From NCBI RefSeq assembly GCF_026168105.1, contig NZ_LBMW01000047.1, forward strand, positions 1 to 57,511: DNA of 57,511 nucleotides. The letters are read 5' to 3'. Origin of the DNA: Streptomyces hygroscopicus (GTDB taxonomy: Bacteria > Actinomycetota > Actinomycetes > Streptomycetales > Streptomycetaceae). The position numbers were made by a program, and so were the translations under genes. Numbering within the stretch: position 1 is the stretch's first letter; each line of letters opens with the position of its first letter. A model generated the notes under the pieces. That model was not told the DNA's origin. It searched no databases and saw only the letters and a program-made list of their open reading frames with translations. Of this stretch, positions 26,299 to 35,612 are shown one piece after another.

Positions 26299-27005
26299 TC
26301 ACCCGGCGTGTCCGGCCGCCCGCTCCGGCTCGGTGACGTCCTTGCGGGTCACCGTCAGATGGATGACCAGGCCGAGGATGACCGTCCGGAACAGCGCGCT
26401 GGTCACACGGTGCCGAGGCCGAGGCCGCCGTCGCCGGTCGGCTGCGCGAGGTAGTCACCCATCGAGGCGCCCAGCGGACGGGTGAGGACATAGGCGATCC
26501 AGAAGCTCCACACGGCGTCCAGGCCGAGCGCGAAGCGGGCCACCGCGACCGCGGCGAGCGCCAGGGCGAACAGGACCGCGGAGACCCAGTAGCCCAGATC
26601 CATCTGCTCGGCGACCAGGTCGCCGGCCGCGGTGCCGAGGGCGAAGGTGAACAGGACCGCCGGCCAGTAGAAGGCCTCGCGGCGCGTGGAGTCGATGTGG
26701 TGGATCGACATGGTCCGCTCGGTGCGGTGCCAGGCGGCGAACACGATCGCGAACACCGTGGTGCTGGTCGTCAGGGGTACACCCAGGTTGTCCGTGAGGT
26801 TGTCGCTGATCAGGGTGCCGACGACCCTGATCAGGGCCACGGCGAGCCAGTACACGCCGGGGCGGTAGGCCTTCGTACGGAACTGGACCATCAGCACCAC
26901 CACGAGCAGCGCGCTCATCAGCAGCGACACGCCGTCCAGGCCCAGGCCGAGGTCCGAGTTCAGCAGGTCGGCCGCGGTCTCGCCGACAGTCGCGCGCGAA
27001 TCACG
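26299..27005 (-). pseudogene. decayed COG4705-type membrane protein paralogue
   Basis: The frame starting about 27005 (TVGETAADLLNSDLGLGL) matches the family from the second half of helix 1 onward, through GTLISDNLTDNLG, GTAAGDLVAEQ and TRPLGASMGDYL. The N terminus (normally KVPEVTxYFWxxK) is missing and replaced by unrelated codons. The frame stops at 26403-26405; two bases of GT slippage earlier, the other frame continues with the expected last helix (TSALFRTVILGLVIHL) and tail to a stop at 26299. Two lesions make it a probable pseudogene, unless an open frame beginning at 27020 is used. It is a paralogue of the neighbouring intact gene. Confidence 0.65.
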
Positions 27006-27060
27006 CACTGCGGCGCACATGGAGCGGCACCGGCTCGGGGAGGGCTGACGGGCTCGCCGG

Positions 27061-28035
27061 TCACAGTGCCTTGCGCCGTACGAGGACGCCGAGCACCACG
27101 AGTCCGGGCACCAGCGGCAGCCACACCGTCAGCAGCCGGTAGCCGAGGACGACGGAGGCGGCCGCGCTGCCGGGGGCTCCGGCGAGTGTGAGGGCGAGGG
27201 CGAGCGCGGCATCCAGGGAGCCGAGGCCGCCGGGGGTGGGCAGCAGTACGGCCGCGCTGCTCGCCGCGAGGTAGGCCAGCGCAACTCGCCCGAGCGGCAC
27301 CGGCAGGCCGAGGGAGCGGGTCACCGCGATCACTACCAGCGAGTGCAGCAAGGCGAAGGCCAGCGAGCCGCCCCACAGCGCGGCGGCCCGGTGAGGGAGC
27401 CGGTGAACGGCCCGTACGTCCGCGAGGACCGCCCGTGCGGCCCGCCGTGGCGGGCCGGGCAGCAGCACCACGAGCGCCGCGGCCGCGAGCACCGCGGCCC
27501 CCAGCGCGACCGTGGAGCCGCGAGGGAGGCGCAGGAGCCCGGGGCCGGCGAGCGCGAGGACGGCGATCAGCGCCCCGCGGGTGACGCCGCCGGCGGTCGC
27601 CTTGACCGCGAGCGCGGTCGCCGAGCGGGTCACGGGCAGTCCGCAGCGGGTCAGGAAGCGGAGGTTGACGGCGCCGGCGCCGAGGCCCGCGGGCAGTACG
27701 TGGTTGGCGGCGGACGCGGCGAACTGCGCCGCCACCAGCCGCCCCCCGGGCAGCGTCGCGGCCACCGCGCCCTGCTGGGCCAGTGCCGAGCAGGACCACG
27801 TGAGCAAGGTGGCCGTCGCCCCCAGCAGCAGCCAGCCGGGGTCGGCGGAGGCGAGGCGGTGGGCGCCGGCCTCGATGACGGGCCACTGGTGGCTCGCGAG
27901 CAACGCGGCGCCGACGAGGACGGCGAGGGAGACGGCCGCGTGCCAGGGGGCGGCTCTGCGCGGAGCATCCGCCCCTATGGTCCGGGCCGTCACCTGGGTG
28001 CCCGATGCCATCTCGGTGGGCGTCGGAAGGGTCAT
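27061..28035 (-). CDS. flippase-like (lysylphosphatidylglycerol synthase TM-domain) membrane protein
   Basis: A 324-residue protein with about eight helices, matching the LPG_synthase_TM/YbhN family: ANHVLPAGLGAGAVNLRFL in the middle and LLPTPGGLGSLDAAL near the end are the hallmark segments. Members transport or flip lipids or glycolipids. The start overlaps the stop of the glycosyltransferase-like gene by four bases (ATGA), so the two act together, for example in making and moving a glycolipid. Confidence 0.82.
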   Translation of the reverse strand: MTLPTPTEMASGTQVTARTIGADAPRRAAPWHAAVSLAVLVGAALLASHQWPVIEAGAHRLASADPGWLLLGATATLLTWSCSALAQQGAVAATLPGGRLVAAQFAASAANHVLPAGLGAGAVNLRFLTRCGLPVTRSATALAVKATAGGVTRGALIAVLALAGPGLLRLPRGSTVALGAAVLAAAALVVLLPGPPRRAARAVLADVRAVHRLPHRAAALWGGSLAFALLHSLVVIAVTRSLGLPVPLGRVALAYLAASSAAVLLPTPGGLGSLDAALALALTLAGAPGSAAASVVLGYRLLTVWLPLVPGLVVLGVLVRRKAL

Positions 28036-29546
28036 CCGCGTCCGCCCTCGGTCGTCGTCGGGGCGACGTACATGCGTACGCCGTCGAGGGAGTGGGGGGT
28101 CCAGTCACGCGCGTACGACGGTGGGCGGCTCATGGGGGTGCCCACGTACGCGGCGGGCATGCGCTGTGCGGTGCGCGTGATGGCGGCCGCGGTGCTGTTC
28201 CGGTTGTTGCCGTCGATCGCGGCGGAGGAGCAGCCGGCGTAGAAGGCGATCGGGATGGACTCGTCGCCGGTCAGCAGGCAGGGCGGTCGGACGCCGAGCC
28301 GGTGCAGTTCGGCGGCGGTGCGGGCCCAGGCGCGGTGGTCGGCGGTGGTGCGGTCCACGGTGCGGTGCAGCACGGTGTACTGCGCCGCCAGATGTCCGGC
28401 CAGCCCGATCGCCACGAGCGCCGCGGTGACCGGCCGCCACCGGCCGTCCGGTCCGGTGACCAGATGGAGGAGGGCCTCGGCGACGGGGATCGCGAGCAGG
28501 GCGTAGGCGGGGAGCAGGAAGCGGGGCGCGGCGTATCCGATCAGGAAGAGGTACGGGAAGGCCGCTGTCGCCGCACAGGCCAGTGGCACCAGGGTCCGGG
28601 CGGGGTATGCCGGGCGCCGGGCCCGGCAGGCGATGACCGCCGCGAGCACGGCGAGCAGAGGCAGCACGAACCACCATGCGATCACCGCGGGGTTGGGCAT
28701 CGGGCCGGTGCACGGGCGGCACAGGGCGCGTCCGCCGAGGCTGCGCAACTGGTCGCCGACGGCGATGTTCCAGCCGAGGCCGCCCTGGATCCGGGACCCG
28801 TCGGACAGGCGTTGCAGGAGCCCCCCGTATCCGACGTAGGCCTCGATGATCCACTCGGCCGCCCCGGCGGCGAGCCCGCCGGCCAGCGCCAGCAGCAGGG
28901 GCAGACGCCGCCAGCGGCGTACGAGGAGCAGCAGGAGCAGTAGCGGTGCGGAGATCCAGATGCCGTCGGTGGGCCGCATCCACGTCATCAGTGCCGCGCT
29001 CGCGGCGACGCCCCACAGTGCCGGGCGGTCGGCCGTGTCCGCGTGGGCGCGCAGAAAGCATCCGGTGGCGGCCAGGGCGCCGATCGCGACCCAGTAGTTG
29101 GGCATGGCCTGCGGCCCGTAGAGCACCGTCACCCACAGACTCGCGAACAGGGCGCCGCCCACGGCGAGGACGCGGGCGGGGAACAGCCCCCGCCAGGCGC
29201 GCAGGGCGAGGAACAGGGCGGCACCGGACAGTACCGCGAGATAGACCCGGAGCAGTGGGGTGGACGAGGACCAGGAGGTGATGGGGGCGACCAGCAGCGA
29301 TATGCCCCGGGCGCGTGGTGCGCTGAAGAACGCCGCGGGGGCGTGGGCGCTGACCTGACTGACGTACACGGTCTCGTCCCAGCCGAGTCCCATGCCCGGC
29401 CGTACGAGGAGGAGTTGGGCGAGTGTGAAGGTGCCCGCCACGAGGGCGATCAGGCCCTGGCCGCGGTCGCGCCACGACATGCCGGCCACCGACGGCTCTC
29501 CCTGCCGCCGGAAGCCTGCAAGTGTGGTGTTCGAGCTGCTGGCCAT
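28032..29546 (-). CDS. polytopic membrane glycosyltransferase-like protein (ArnT/PMT-like)
   Basis: A 504-residue protein with roughly eleven helices. The first extracytoplasmic loop holds GMGLGWDETVYVSQV, in the position of the catalytic Asp/Glu loop of GT-C transferases (usually D-E or D-D). The last 110 residues are a soluble domain with a Cys pair. It probably transfers a lipid-linked sugar. ATG at 29546 has GAAGGG upstream. Two BlaI-type inverted repeats sit just before the start, so it is probably controlled by the divergent BlaI-like gene. Confidence 0.7.
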   Translation of the reverse strand: MASSSNTTLAGFRRQGEPSVAGMSWRDRGQGLIALVAGTFTLAQLLLVRPGMGLGWDETVYVSQVSAHAPAAFFSAPRARGISLLVAPITSWSSSTPLLRVYLAVLSGAALFLALRAWRGLFPARVLAVGGALFASLWVTVLYGPQAMPNYWVAIGALAATGCFLRAHADTADRPALWGVAASAALMTWMRPTDGIWISAPLLLLLLLVRRWRRLPLLLALAGGLAAGAAEWIIEAYVGYGGLLQRLSDGSRIQGGLGWNIAVGDQLRSLGGRALCRPCTGPMPNPAVIAWWFVLPLLAVLAAVIACRARRPAYPARTLVPLACAATAAFPYLFLIGYAAPRFLLPAYALLAIPVAEALLHLVTGPDGRWRPVTAALVAIGLAGHLAAQYTVLHRTVDRTTADHRAWARTAAELHRLGVRPPCLLTGDESIPIAFYAGCSSAAIDGNNRNSTAAAITRTAQRMPAAYVGTPMSRPPSYARDWTPHSLDGVRMYVAPTTTEGGRG

Positions 29547-29561
29547 GACCCACCCTTCACT

Positions 29562-29578
29562 CCCTACGGACCGCAGGG
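29562..29578. promoter_or_regulatory. BlaI-type operator copy 1
   Basis: CCCTAC-n5-GCAGGG, one base from a perfect inverted repeat. It is 16 bases upstream of the membrane glycosyltransferase-like gene and centred 25 bases from copy 2. Confidence 0.5.
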
Positions 29579-29585
29579 GCATCAC

Positions 29586-29604
29586 ACCCTACAAGCCGTA
29601 GGGT
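29586..29604. promoter_or_regulatory. BlaI-type operator copy 2
   Basis: ACCCTAC-n5-GTAGGGT is a perfect seven-base inverted repeat with a five-base spacer. It is the best copy of the motif found three times in this divergent promoter region. Confidence 0.65.
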
Positions 29605-29781
29605 TCTCGGTGGAAATCGGTAAAGAAGTCGGTAAAACACGGACAAGTTAGCGCGGGCGGCCAGGGGGTGCAGCGTGAGACCGGAGTCTGTCCCGCAGCC
29701 CCAGGTCACGGTTGCCCCGATCGAGTGAACCAGGTCTCTGCCGGGGGCTTCCGGCGGCCGGCGCGGTCACCGTTGCCGTTC

Positions 29782-29798
29782 CCCTACGCGCTGTAAGG
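29782..29798. promoter_or_regulatory. BlaI-type operator copy 3
   Basis: CCCTAC-n5-GTAAGG, one mismatch from copy 2, ending eight bases before the blaI-like ATG. Its position over the start region fits autorepression. Confidence 0.55.
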
Positions 29799-29806
29799 TT
29801 ACGGGC

Positions 29807-30208
29807 ATGGCTGGCAGAGGCCCTCAGGGCAAGGCGGAACGGCGCAGTGCCGGGGAGTTGGAGAGCGAGGTGCTCGCGGCGCTGTGGGCCACGGAGCAGC
29901 CGCTCACGCCGGCCGAGATCCAGGCCGAGATCGACGGCGGCCTCGCCTACAACACCGTGCACACCATCCTGAAGCGCCTCTACGACAAGGGACTCGTTCT
30001 TCGTGACGTGGACGGCCGGCGCGGCGCCTACCGACCCGCCAAGAACGCGGCCCAGCTGACCGCCGAGGCCATGCACGAGGCCCTCGACCGCGGCCCGGAC
30101 CCGATCGCCGCGCTCCAGCAGTTCGTCTCCGGCCTCAGCCCAGAGGAGGAGCAGGTCCTGCGTGACCTGCTCGGCGGACGACGGTTCGCCGGTGGAGGCG
30201 GGGCATGA
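29807..30208 (+). CDS. BlaI/MecI/CopY-family repressor
   Basis: A 133-residue winged-helix repressor: LESEVLAALWATEQPLTPAEIQ and YNTVHTILKRLYDKGLV are the BlaI recognition region, and the C-terminal half is the dimerisation/cleavage segment. It pairs with the M56 peptidase encoded downstream, whose ATG overlaps this stop. In the family the peptidase cleaves or inactivates the repressor on signal. The three inverted repeats upstream are its likely operators. Confidence 0.9.
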   Translation: MAGRGPQGKAERRSAGELESEVLAALWATEQPLTPAEIQAEIDGGLAYNTVHTILKRLYDKGLVLRDVDGRRGAYRPAKNAAQLTAEAMHEALDRGPDPIAALQQFVSGLSPEEEQVLRDLLGGRRFAGGGGA

Positions 30209-31107
30209 GGATCGACGTCTATCTCCCGCTTCTGCTCTCGCTGCTGCTGGCCGCCCTGAGCCCGGTGGTCGGCCGACGGGTGGCCCCCGCGCTCGCGGCC
30301 CGGGTGCTGGCCGTCTCCGCCGTGTTCACCGCGGCCGCCACCGTCTGGTCGCTGTTCCTGCTCGCGATCACCCTGGTCAACCAGGCACCGCCGGTCGTCG
30401 CGCGGGCCCACAACGACGGCCGGCGGCTGCCCGAGCCGGTCCCGGAGGCGATCGCCCTCGCCGCGGTCCTGGCCCTCGTCCTCGTCGCCGTGCGCGTCCA
30501 CCGGACCGCACGCGCCGAACGCGTCACGCGCCGAACCCTGCGGACGCTGTGCGCCGGGCATCCGCCGGACACGGAACTGGTCGTCGCGGAGTCGCCCGTG
30601 CCGCAGGCGTTCACCATTCCCGCCGGCGGTGGCGCACCCGGCCGGATCCTGGTCACCTCGGCGATGCTGCGCGCCCTCGAACCGGCGGAGCGCCGGGTGC
30701 TGCTGGCCCATGAGCGCGCCCATCTGGCCCACCGGCACGCGTTCCTGTCGGCCGCCGTGGCGCTCGCCGTCGCGGCCGACCCGCTGCTGACCCCCGTCCG
30801 CACCACGGTCACCTTCCTGGTGGAGCGCTGGGCGGACGAGCACGCGGCCGATGCGGTCGGCGACCGCTCCGCCACCGCCCGCGCCCTCGCGCGCGCGGCC
30901 CTGACCACCGGCGCCCCGGGCCCGTCATGCGCTCTGAACTTCACCGACCGCGCGGTCACCCGCCGCATAGCCGCCCTCCAGGCCGGTCCGCCCCCGCATC
31001 TGTGGCCTCTCGCCGCGACGACGCTCGCACTCGGCGCACTCCCGGCGCTCGGTGTCCTGGACGCAACGGGAGACCTGCTGTCGATGCTGGAGTACGTGCC
31101 GGTGTGA
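30205..31107 (+). CDS. M56-family membrane metallopeptidase
   Basis: A 300-residue membrane protein with helices near 5-25, 35-60, 85-105 and at the C terminus. The zinc site HERAH is near residue 168 (LLAHERAHLAHRH), and the third ligand region ERWADEHAAD lies about 40 residues on. It resembles BlaR1 without the penicillin-binding sensor domain. It probably inactivates the BlaI-like repressor encoded just upstream. What it senses is unknown. Confidence 0.88.
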   Translation: MRIDVYLPLLLSLLLAALSPVVGRRVAPALAARVLAVSAVFTAAATVWSLFLLAITLVNQAPPVVARAHNDGRRLPEPVPEAIALAAVLALVLVAVRVHRTARAERVTRRTLRTLCAGHPPDTELVVAESPVPQAFTIPAGGGAPGRILVTSAMLRALEPAERRVLLAHERAHLAHRHAFLSAAVALAVAADPLLTPVRTTVTFLVERWADEHAADAVGDRSATARALARAALTTGAPGPSCALNFTDRAVTRRIAALQAGPPPHLWPLAATTLALGALPALGVLDATGDLLSMLEYVPV

Positions 31108-31240
31108 CCGGGCGGATCGCCCGCGTCGTGGCAGCTGCTCATGACACCGGGGGCGGCTTGCGCGGGGTGGAACGGGTGTGTTCCAGGAGCTGCTCACCCC
31201 GTCCAGGGACCGCTGAGCCGACGAGCTCGAGCCGGCCCGG

Positions 31241-32818
31241 TCAGCCGGTCGTGGTGAAGCCGTCCCTGATGTGGTCGAAGACCGGGCGGTAGGCGTCCCA
31301 CTTGGTGTCGGGGGCCGAGAGGTAGATGTCGTACTCCCGGCCGCCTTCCCTGCCGTAGCCGAGGTCGATTGCGCGGAAGACCCGGACGCGTCCCTGGAAG
31401 GTGAACTCCCACACCGCGGCCGGCTCCGACCGGAACGTGGTCTGCTGCATCCGCAGCCTGCGGTACGTCGGGTAGTTGACCTTCGTGTTCGTCTCGATGT
31501 CCGTGAAGTGCGCCATCGGGTTCGCACCGGCGGGTTCCACCGTCCCGATGGTGACGCCCGCCAGGCCGGAGGAGTCGGCGCAGGCGATCTGGTCGCTCGC
31601 CCGTTTGCCGGCCTTCCAGCCGTTCGGGACGGGGAAGGAGACGCCGAGCCGGCTGTCCGTGACGAGGTGGTAGCCCTCGGGAACGCGCGGGGGCGTGGGC
31701 GACGGAGGGGGCGTACTCCGGCTGTCGCGGGCCGCGGGCGTGGTCGCGTCGCGGTGCGACGGCCTGGCGTACAGCGCGACGGCCGTGGCCGCCGAGGCGA
31801 CGGCGACCACGAGGGAGAGGAGGACGAGGCGCCGGCGGCCCCGGCGCCGTCCCCGTCCGTCCGTCGACGGGGACATCGTCTCGGGTGGCTCCGCGCCACG
31901 GGACGGTTCCGGTCCCGAGGCCGGCTCGGTCCGCTGGACCTCGACCGTGCGGCCGTCGGAGGGGCCGCGCGCGGAAGCCCGTGGCAACCGGGCCGTGGCG
32001 CCGCCCGACCACGCGGCCCGCAGAGCCCGTTCCGTCTGCTCCGCCGACGGGCGGTCCTCGGGGTTCTTGGCGAGCAGCGTCTCGATCAGCGGTTCCAGCG
32101 GGCCGGCCTGCTTCATCGGCTCCAGCGCGTCGACGGCAATGGCGTACGCGGTCTCCATCGCGGTCGTGCGACGGAACGGCGAACGCCCCTCCACCACCTG
32201 GTACAGCGTGGCGCCGAGCGACCACAGGTCCGACGCGGGGCCGGGACGCTGCCCGCGTATCCGCTCCGGTGCCATGTAGTCGATGGAGCCGACCATTTCC
32301 CCGGTCTGGGTCAGCGTCGACGTACCGGCCGTCAGCGCGATACCGAAGTCGGTGAGGACGACCCTGCCCCCGGCGCCGAGCAGGACGTTGCCGGGCTTGA
32401 CGTCCCGGTGCAGCACACCGGCCGTGTGCGCGGCCCGCAGTGCGGCGATCATGCCCAGCCCGATGCGGGCCGCCACCTCGCTCGGCAGGGTCTCCCCGTC
32501 CTTGAGCAACGCGCCGAGCGTGATCGCCGGGACGTACTCCATGACGATGCAGGGCCGGCCGTCGTCGTCCAGGACGTCGTGGACCACGACCACGTTGGGA
32601 TGCACGACACGGGCGGCGCTGCGAGCCTCGCGCCGCGAGCGCTCGTAAAGCGTGGCGAGTTCGTCGTCGGACAGGTGCCGCTGCGCGTGCAGCTGCTTGA
32701 GCGCGACCAGTCGGCCGAGCACCACGTCCTCCGCCCGCCACACGGTCCCCATACCGCCACGGCCTATTTCCTCCGTGAGCCGGTAGCGCCCGGCGACGAG
32801 CCGCCCCTCGTCCGACAC
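31241..32818 (-). CDS. PknB-type serine/threonine protein kinase
   Basis: A 525-residue kinase. The catalytic domain is about 10-270, with YRLTEEIGRGGMGTVW (P-loop), LVALKQL (Lys), HRDVKPGNVLL (catalytic loop) and DFGIALTAG (DFG). Then come a Ser/Arg-rich juxtamembrane stretch, a membrane helix near 330 (RRLVLLSLVVAVASAATAVAL) and an extracytoplasmic domain of about 170 residues with no PASTA repeats. The GTG start has GGAGGG upstream. The substrate is unknown. Convergent with the M56 gene. Confidence 0.92.
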   Translation of the reverse strand: MSDEGRLVAGRYRLTEEIGRGGMGTVWRAEDVVLGRLVALKQLHAQRHLSDDELATLYERSRREARSAARVVHPNVVVVHDVLDDDGRPCIVMEYVPAITLGALLKDGETLPSEVAARIGLGMIAALRAAHTAGVLHRDVKPGNVLLGAGGRVVLTDFGIALTAGTSTLTQTGEMVGSIDYMAPERIRGQRPGPASDLWSLGATLYQVVEGRSPFRRTTAMETAYAIAVDALEPMKQAGPLEPLIETLLAKNPEDRPSAEQTERALRAAWSGGATARLPRASARGPSDGRTVEVQRTEPASGPEPSRGAEPPETMSPSTDGRGRRRGRRRLVLLSLVVAVASAATAVALYARPSHRDATTPAARDSRSTPPPSPTPPRVPEGYHLVTDSRLGVSFPVPNGWKAGKRASDQIACADSSGLAGVTIGTVEPAGANPMAHFTDIETNTKVNYPTYRRLRMQQTTFRSEPAAVWEFTFQGRVRVFRAIDLGYGREGGREYDIYLSAPDTKWDAYRPVFDHIRDGFTTTG

Positions 32819-33239
32819 AGCCTGCCCTCCGCCAGCCCTGCCCCCGTTCGATGTGCCCCGTCACCATAACCGCCCTTCCCGGACGTCGAGGTGGCAGGTG
32901 TGCTCCCGGCCCGGCGGGCCTCCGCGGCGGGTGGTCCGGGCCGAGCACCGCCGGCCGGGCCGATCTCACGGGCCGAGGGGGCCGGGCGGAGTTGCCCACA
33001 GCCTTCCTTGGCCACACCTTGGTCAGCCGGTCGTGACGGTGCGTGAGCTCGGTGGTCCCACGGACCGTGACGGTGGCGTGAGCTCGGTGTTAGCCGGGGC
33101 TGCGAGCGTGGCGAACCGGAGAACCCGGGTCACCCCGGCCGAGTCCCCGCGAGGCGCGAAAGGGGACGGGTGAGCCCGGATGAACCCGGCGGCACAGCCG
33201 TCGGGCATCACTGAGCAAAGCAAATGAAAAGGGATATAA
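32819..33239. other. 421-base divergent intergenic region between Ser/Thr kinase and AfsA-type gene
   Basis: No gene is visible. It holds a pair of near-identical 22/23-base direct repeats (33033-33054 and 33067-33089) and an AT-rich end (AAAGCAAATGAAAAGG) just before the afsA-type start. Promoters for both flanking genes must lie here. Confidence 0.5.
33033..33089. repeat. pair of 22/23-base direct repeats
   Basis: GTGACGGTGCGTGAGCTCGG plus TG at 33033-33054 recurs at 33067-33089 with one extra G. Centre spacing is about 34 bases, close to three helical turns, which would allow two proteins to bind one face. Confidence 0.6.
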
Positions 33240-34244
33240 GTGACCGTACTGACCGGGTCGAGGTCCGTGGACGCGGCGTTGAGCGCGCTCACCTACGAAC
33301 GGACCGTGCCCAGAGGCCTCGTCCACCGTCACGCCCTGTCCGAGGTGTTCCTCACCGACGCAGCACGCGTGGACGACTCCCGCTTCGTCGCAGCCGCCCA
33401 ACTGCCGCCCCTGCACGCCTACTACACCGACCACACCAACCCGACGGCCCTCGATCCGCTGCTGCTGCTGGAGTGCTGCCGACAGGCCGAGACCCATGCG
33501 GTGCACGCCCACTTCGGAGCGCCCTCCGGCACGAAGTTCGTCCTCCAGGAGTGGTCGATGAGGCTGTCGGGCGGTGCCGTGGCCGAGGCGGCCGGCCGAC
33601 CGCTGCCGGTGACGATCGACGCCGCGACGCATGACGCCCAGTGGGTCGCCGGGACCCTCCGCGGTCTCGGGTACCGGATGCGGGTGGCGGTCTCGGGGCG
33701 GCCCGTCGCCGAGGTGACGATGCGGGTGAAGTACGTTGCCGACCACGTCTACGCGAAGCTGCGCGGCCGGGCGGGCGGTACGGCACCGACATCCGAGTCG
33801 TACCGTCGGGCGGCGACCGACGGGCTGGTGGAGCCCGCGCAAGTGGGGCGCAGGCGCCCGGAGAACGTGGTGCTGCTCGACCCGGTGGTCACCGAGGACG
33901 CCGTCACGACCCGGCTGCGGGTGGCCGGCGGGCACCCCAGCCTCTTCGACCATCCGCAGGATCATGTGCCGGGCATGGTTCTGATGGAGGCGGGGCGGCA
34001 GGCGGCCTTGCTGTCGGTCGGGGGCTCCGCCCCGGATCGGGCGGCGGAGTGGGCCGTGACGGGGTTGAGTGCGTCGTTCGGCGCCTACGCCGAACTGGAC
34101 GAGCCGCTGACGGTGCGGGCGTACCGGTCCGAGGAGCGGGACACGGCCGCGGGAGCATCCGTCCGGGTCGGCTTCGAGCAGGGCGGAAGGAGCGTTGCCG
34201 AGGCCGCCTTCGTCCTGGAGCGGGGCGGTGCCGGCACGGAGTGA
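33240..34244 (+). CDS. AfsA/ScbA-family gamma-butyrolactone biosynthesis protein
   Basis: A 334-residue protein made of two A-factor hot-dog domains (about 25-165 and 200-325). Each half has the family pattern: VHRHALSEVFLTD and TALDPLLLLECCRQAETHA in the first, HPSLFDHPQDHVPGMVLMEAGRQAAL in the second. AfsA enzymes condense a beta-ketoacyl chain with dihydroxyacetone phosphate to make butyrolactone signals; some homologues make other signals. The GTG start has GGGA upstream. No ScbR-type receptor gene is adjacent; the nearest TetR gene is of another type. A hairpin terminator follows. Confidence 0.88.
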   Translation: MTVLTGSRSVDAALSALTYERTVPRGLVHRHALSEVFLTDAARVDDSRFVAAAQLPPLHAYYTDHTNPTALDPLLLLECCRQAETHAVHAHFGAPSGTKFVLQEWSMRLSGGAVAEAAGRPLPVTIDAATHDAQWVAGTLRGLGYRMRVAVSGRPVAEVTMRVKYVADHVYAKLRGRAGGTAPTSESYRRAATDGLVEPAQVGRRRPENVVLLDPVVTEDAVTTRLRVAGGHPSLFDHPQDHVPGMVLMEAGRQAALLSVGGSAPDRAAEWAVTGLSASFGAYAELDEPLTVRAYRSEERDTAAGASVRVGFEQGGRSVAEAAFVLERGGAGTE

Positions 34245-34249
34245 GTGCG

Positions 34250-34277
34250 CCCGGTGACGGCTGTTGCCGTCACCGGG
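34250..34277 (+). terminator. terminator hairpin after the AfsA-type gene
   Basis: CCCGGTGACGGC and its perfect complement are separated by TGTT. It starts six bases after the stop, between two convergent genes, so it probably works for both. Confidence 0.75.
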
Positions 34278-34347
34278 CGGTCACCGCGCAGCCTGCGGCG
34301 CTGCGATTGCCGGCGAGAGCGAACAGGGCCTCGACGGCCGTCGGCGT

Positions 34348-35612
34348 TCAGGACTCCTGACCGGTGGCAGCGGGATCGAGGTCGTGGTCGCGCACCATGG
34401 TGAAGACGGCGACCGCGCCGGCGGCAGCCACGCAGGCGAGCACGACGTAGACCACACTCCACCCGTGCTCCAGACCCTGCACCGCTCGGTGCACCAGATC
34501 CTCTCCCCCACCGCGGCGCACCGAGCCCAGACGGCCCTGTACGACGTCGTCGGCCATCGCACCGGAGTCGGCGCGCCCCGCGGTGGACAGTCGCTGACGG
34601 GTGGCGGTGAGCAGCAGCCCGCCCACGCAGGCGACACCGATCGTCTCGCCCGCGACGCGCAGGGTGTTGAACATGCCCGAAGCCATGCCGCTGTGTTCGG
34701 GCGGTACGACGCTCACCGCCGCGTTGTCCATGACACCGAAGGCGAGACCGATGCCGATGCCGGCCAGCAGCAGCGCGGCGTACAGACCCGTCCGCGACGT
34801 GACCGGATCGGTGAGGGTCATCAGCAGCAGCGCCACGGCCAGCACGGCCGGGCCGACGGCCAGCAGCGTCCGCACCGAAAGCCGCTTCGCCAACGCACCG
34901 GAGAACAGCGGCAGTACGAAGACCGGCAGGGTGAGCGGCAGCAGCATCGCACCGGACTCCGTGGAACCGGCGCCGCCCGCTCCCTGGAAGTACGCGGGCA
35001 GGTAGACCAGAAGGGCCGCGAAGGCGAAGACGATACTGACGGGCTGCCAGATGATGGCGACGAAGGTGGGGCGGCGCAGCAGGTTCAGGTCGAACATGGG
35101 TTGGGCGCTGCGCAGTTCGACTGCTACGAAGGCGGCGAGGAAGAGGGCGGCCCCTGCGAAGGAGCCGAGCGTCTCGGCGCCCGTCCAGCCGCGCGAGGGT
35201 CCCTCCACGAAGGCGAGCGCGAGCAGCAGCAGGGCCAGGGTGAACGTGACCACGCCGGGCCGCGGGGTTGCGGGACTCGGGCAGGGGGCGGGCGAGGACC
35301 AGGACCACCGCGCCGAGAACCACGTTGAGGAGAAAGACGGCGTGCCAGGAGGCCGCGCCGACGAGCAGGCCGGAGACGAACGGCCCCATGGCCAGTCCGA
35401 AACCGATCGAGGCCCCGAAGATGCCGAACGCCCTGGCTCGCGCGGCCCCGCTGAACGTGTGCGCGAGCAGTGTCGAACCACTGGTCAGGACCGCTGCCGC
35501 GCCCATGCCCTGGACGAACCGGGCGATGTCCACGAGGACGATCGTGGGTGCCGTACCGGCCACCAGGGACGCGAGTGCGAAGACACCGGTGCCGGTCAGG
35601 AAGAGCCGGCGC
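34348..35612 (-). pseudogene. truncated, frameshifted DHA2-type MFS transporter
   Basis: Transporter homology starts abruptly near 35612 with RRLFLTGTGVFALASL, in what is normally the third helix, so about 80 N-terminal residues and the start codon are missing. The frame then breaks near 35255 (ESRNPAARR then PGVVTFTLALLLL in another frame) and continues to a normal C terminus at 34348. Segments such as FVQGMGAAAVLTSGSTLL, GFGLAMGPFVSGLL and GIGIGLAFGVMDNAAVSVVP mark a 14-helix drug-exporter family. Two lesions make it non-functional. It is divergent from the adjacent TetR gene and shares its broken 5' end. Confidence 0.8.
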
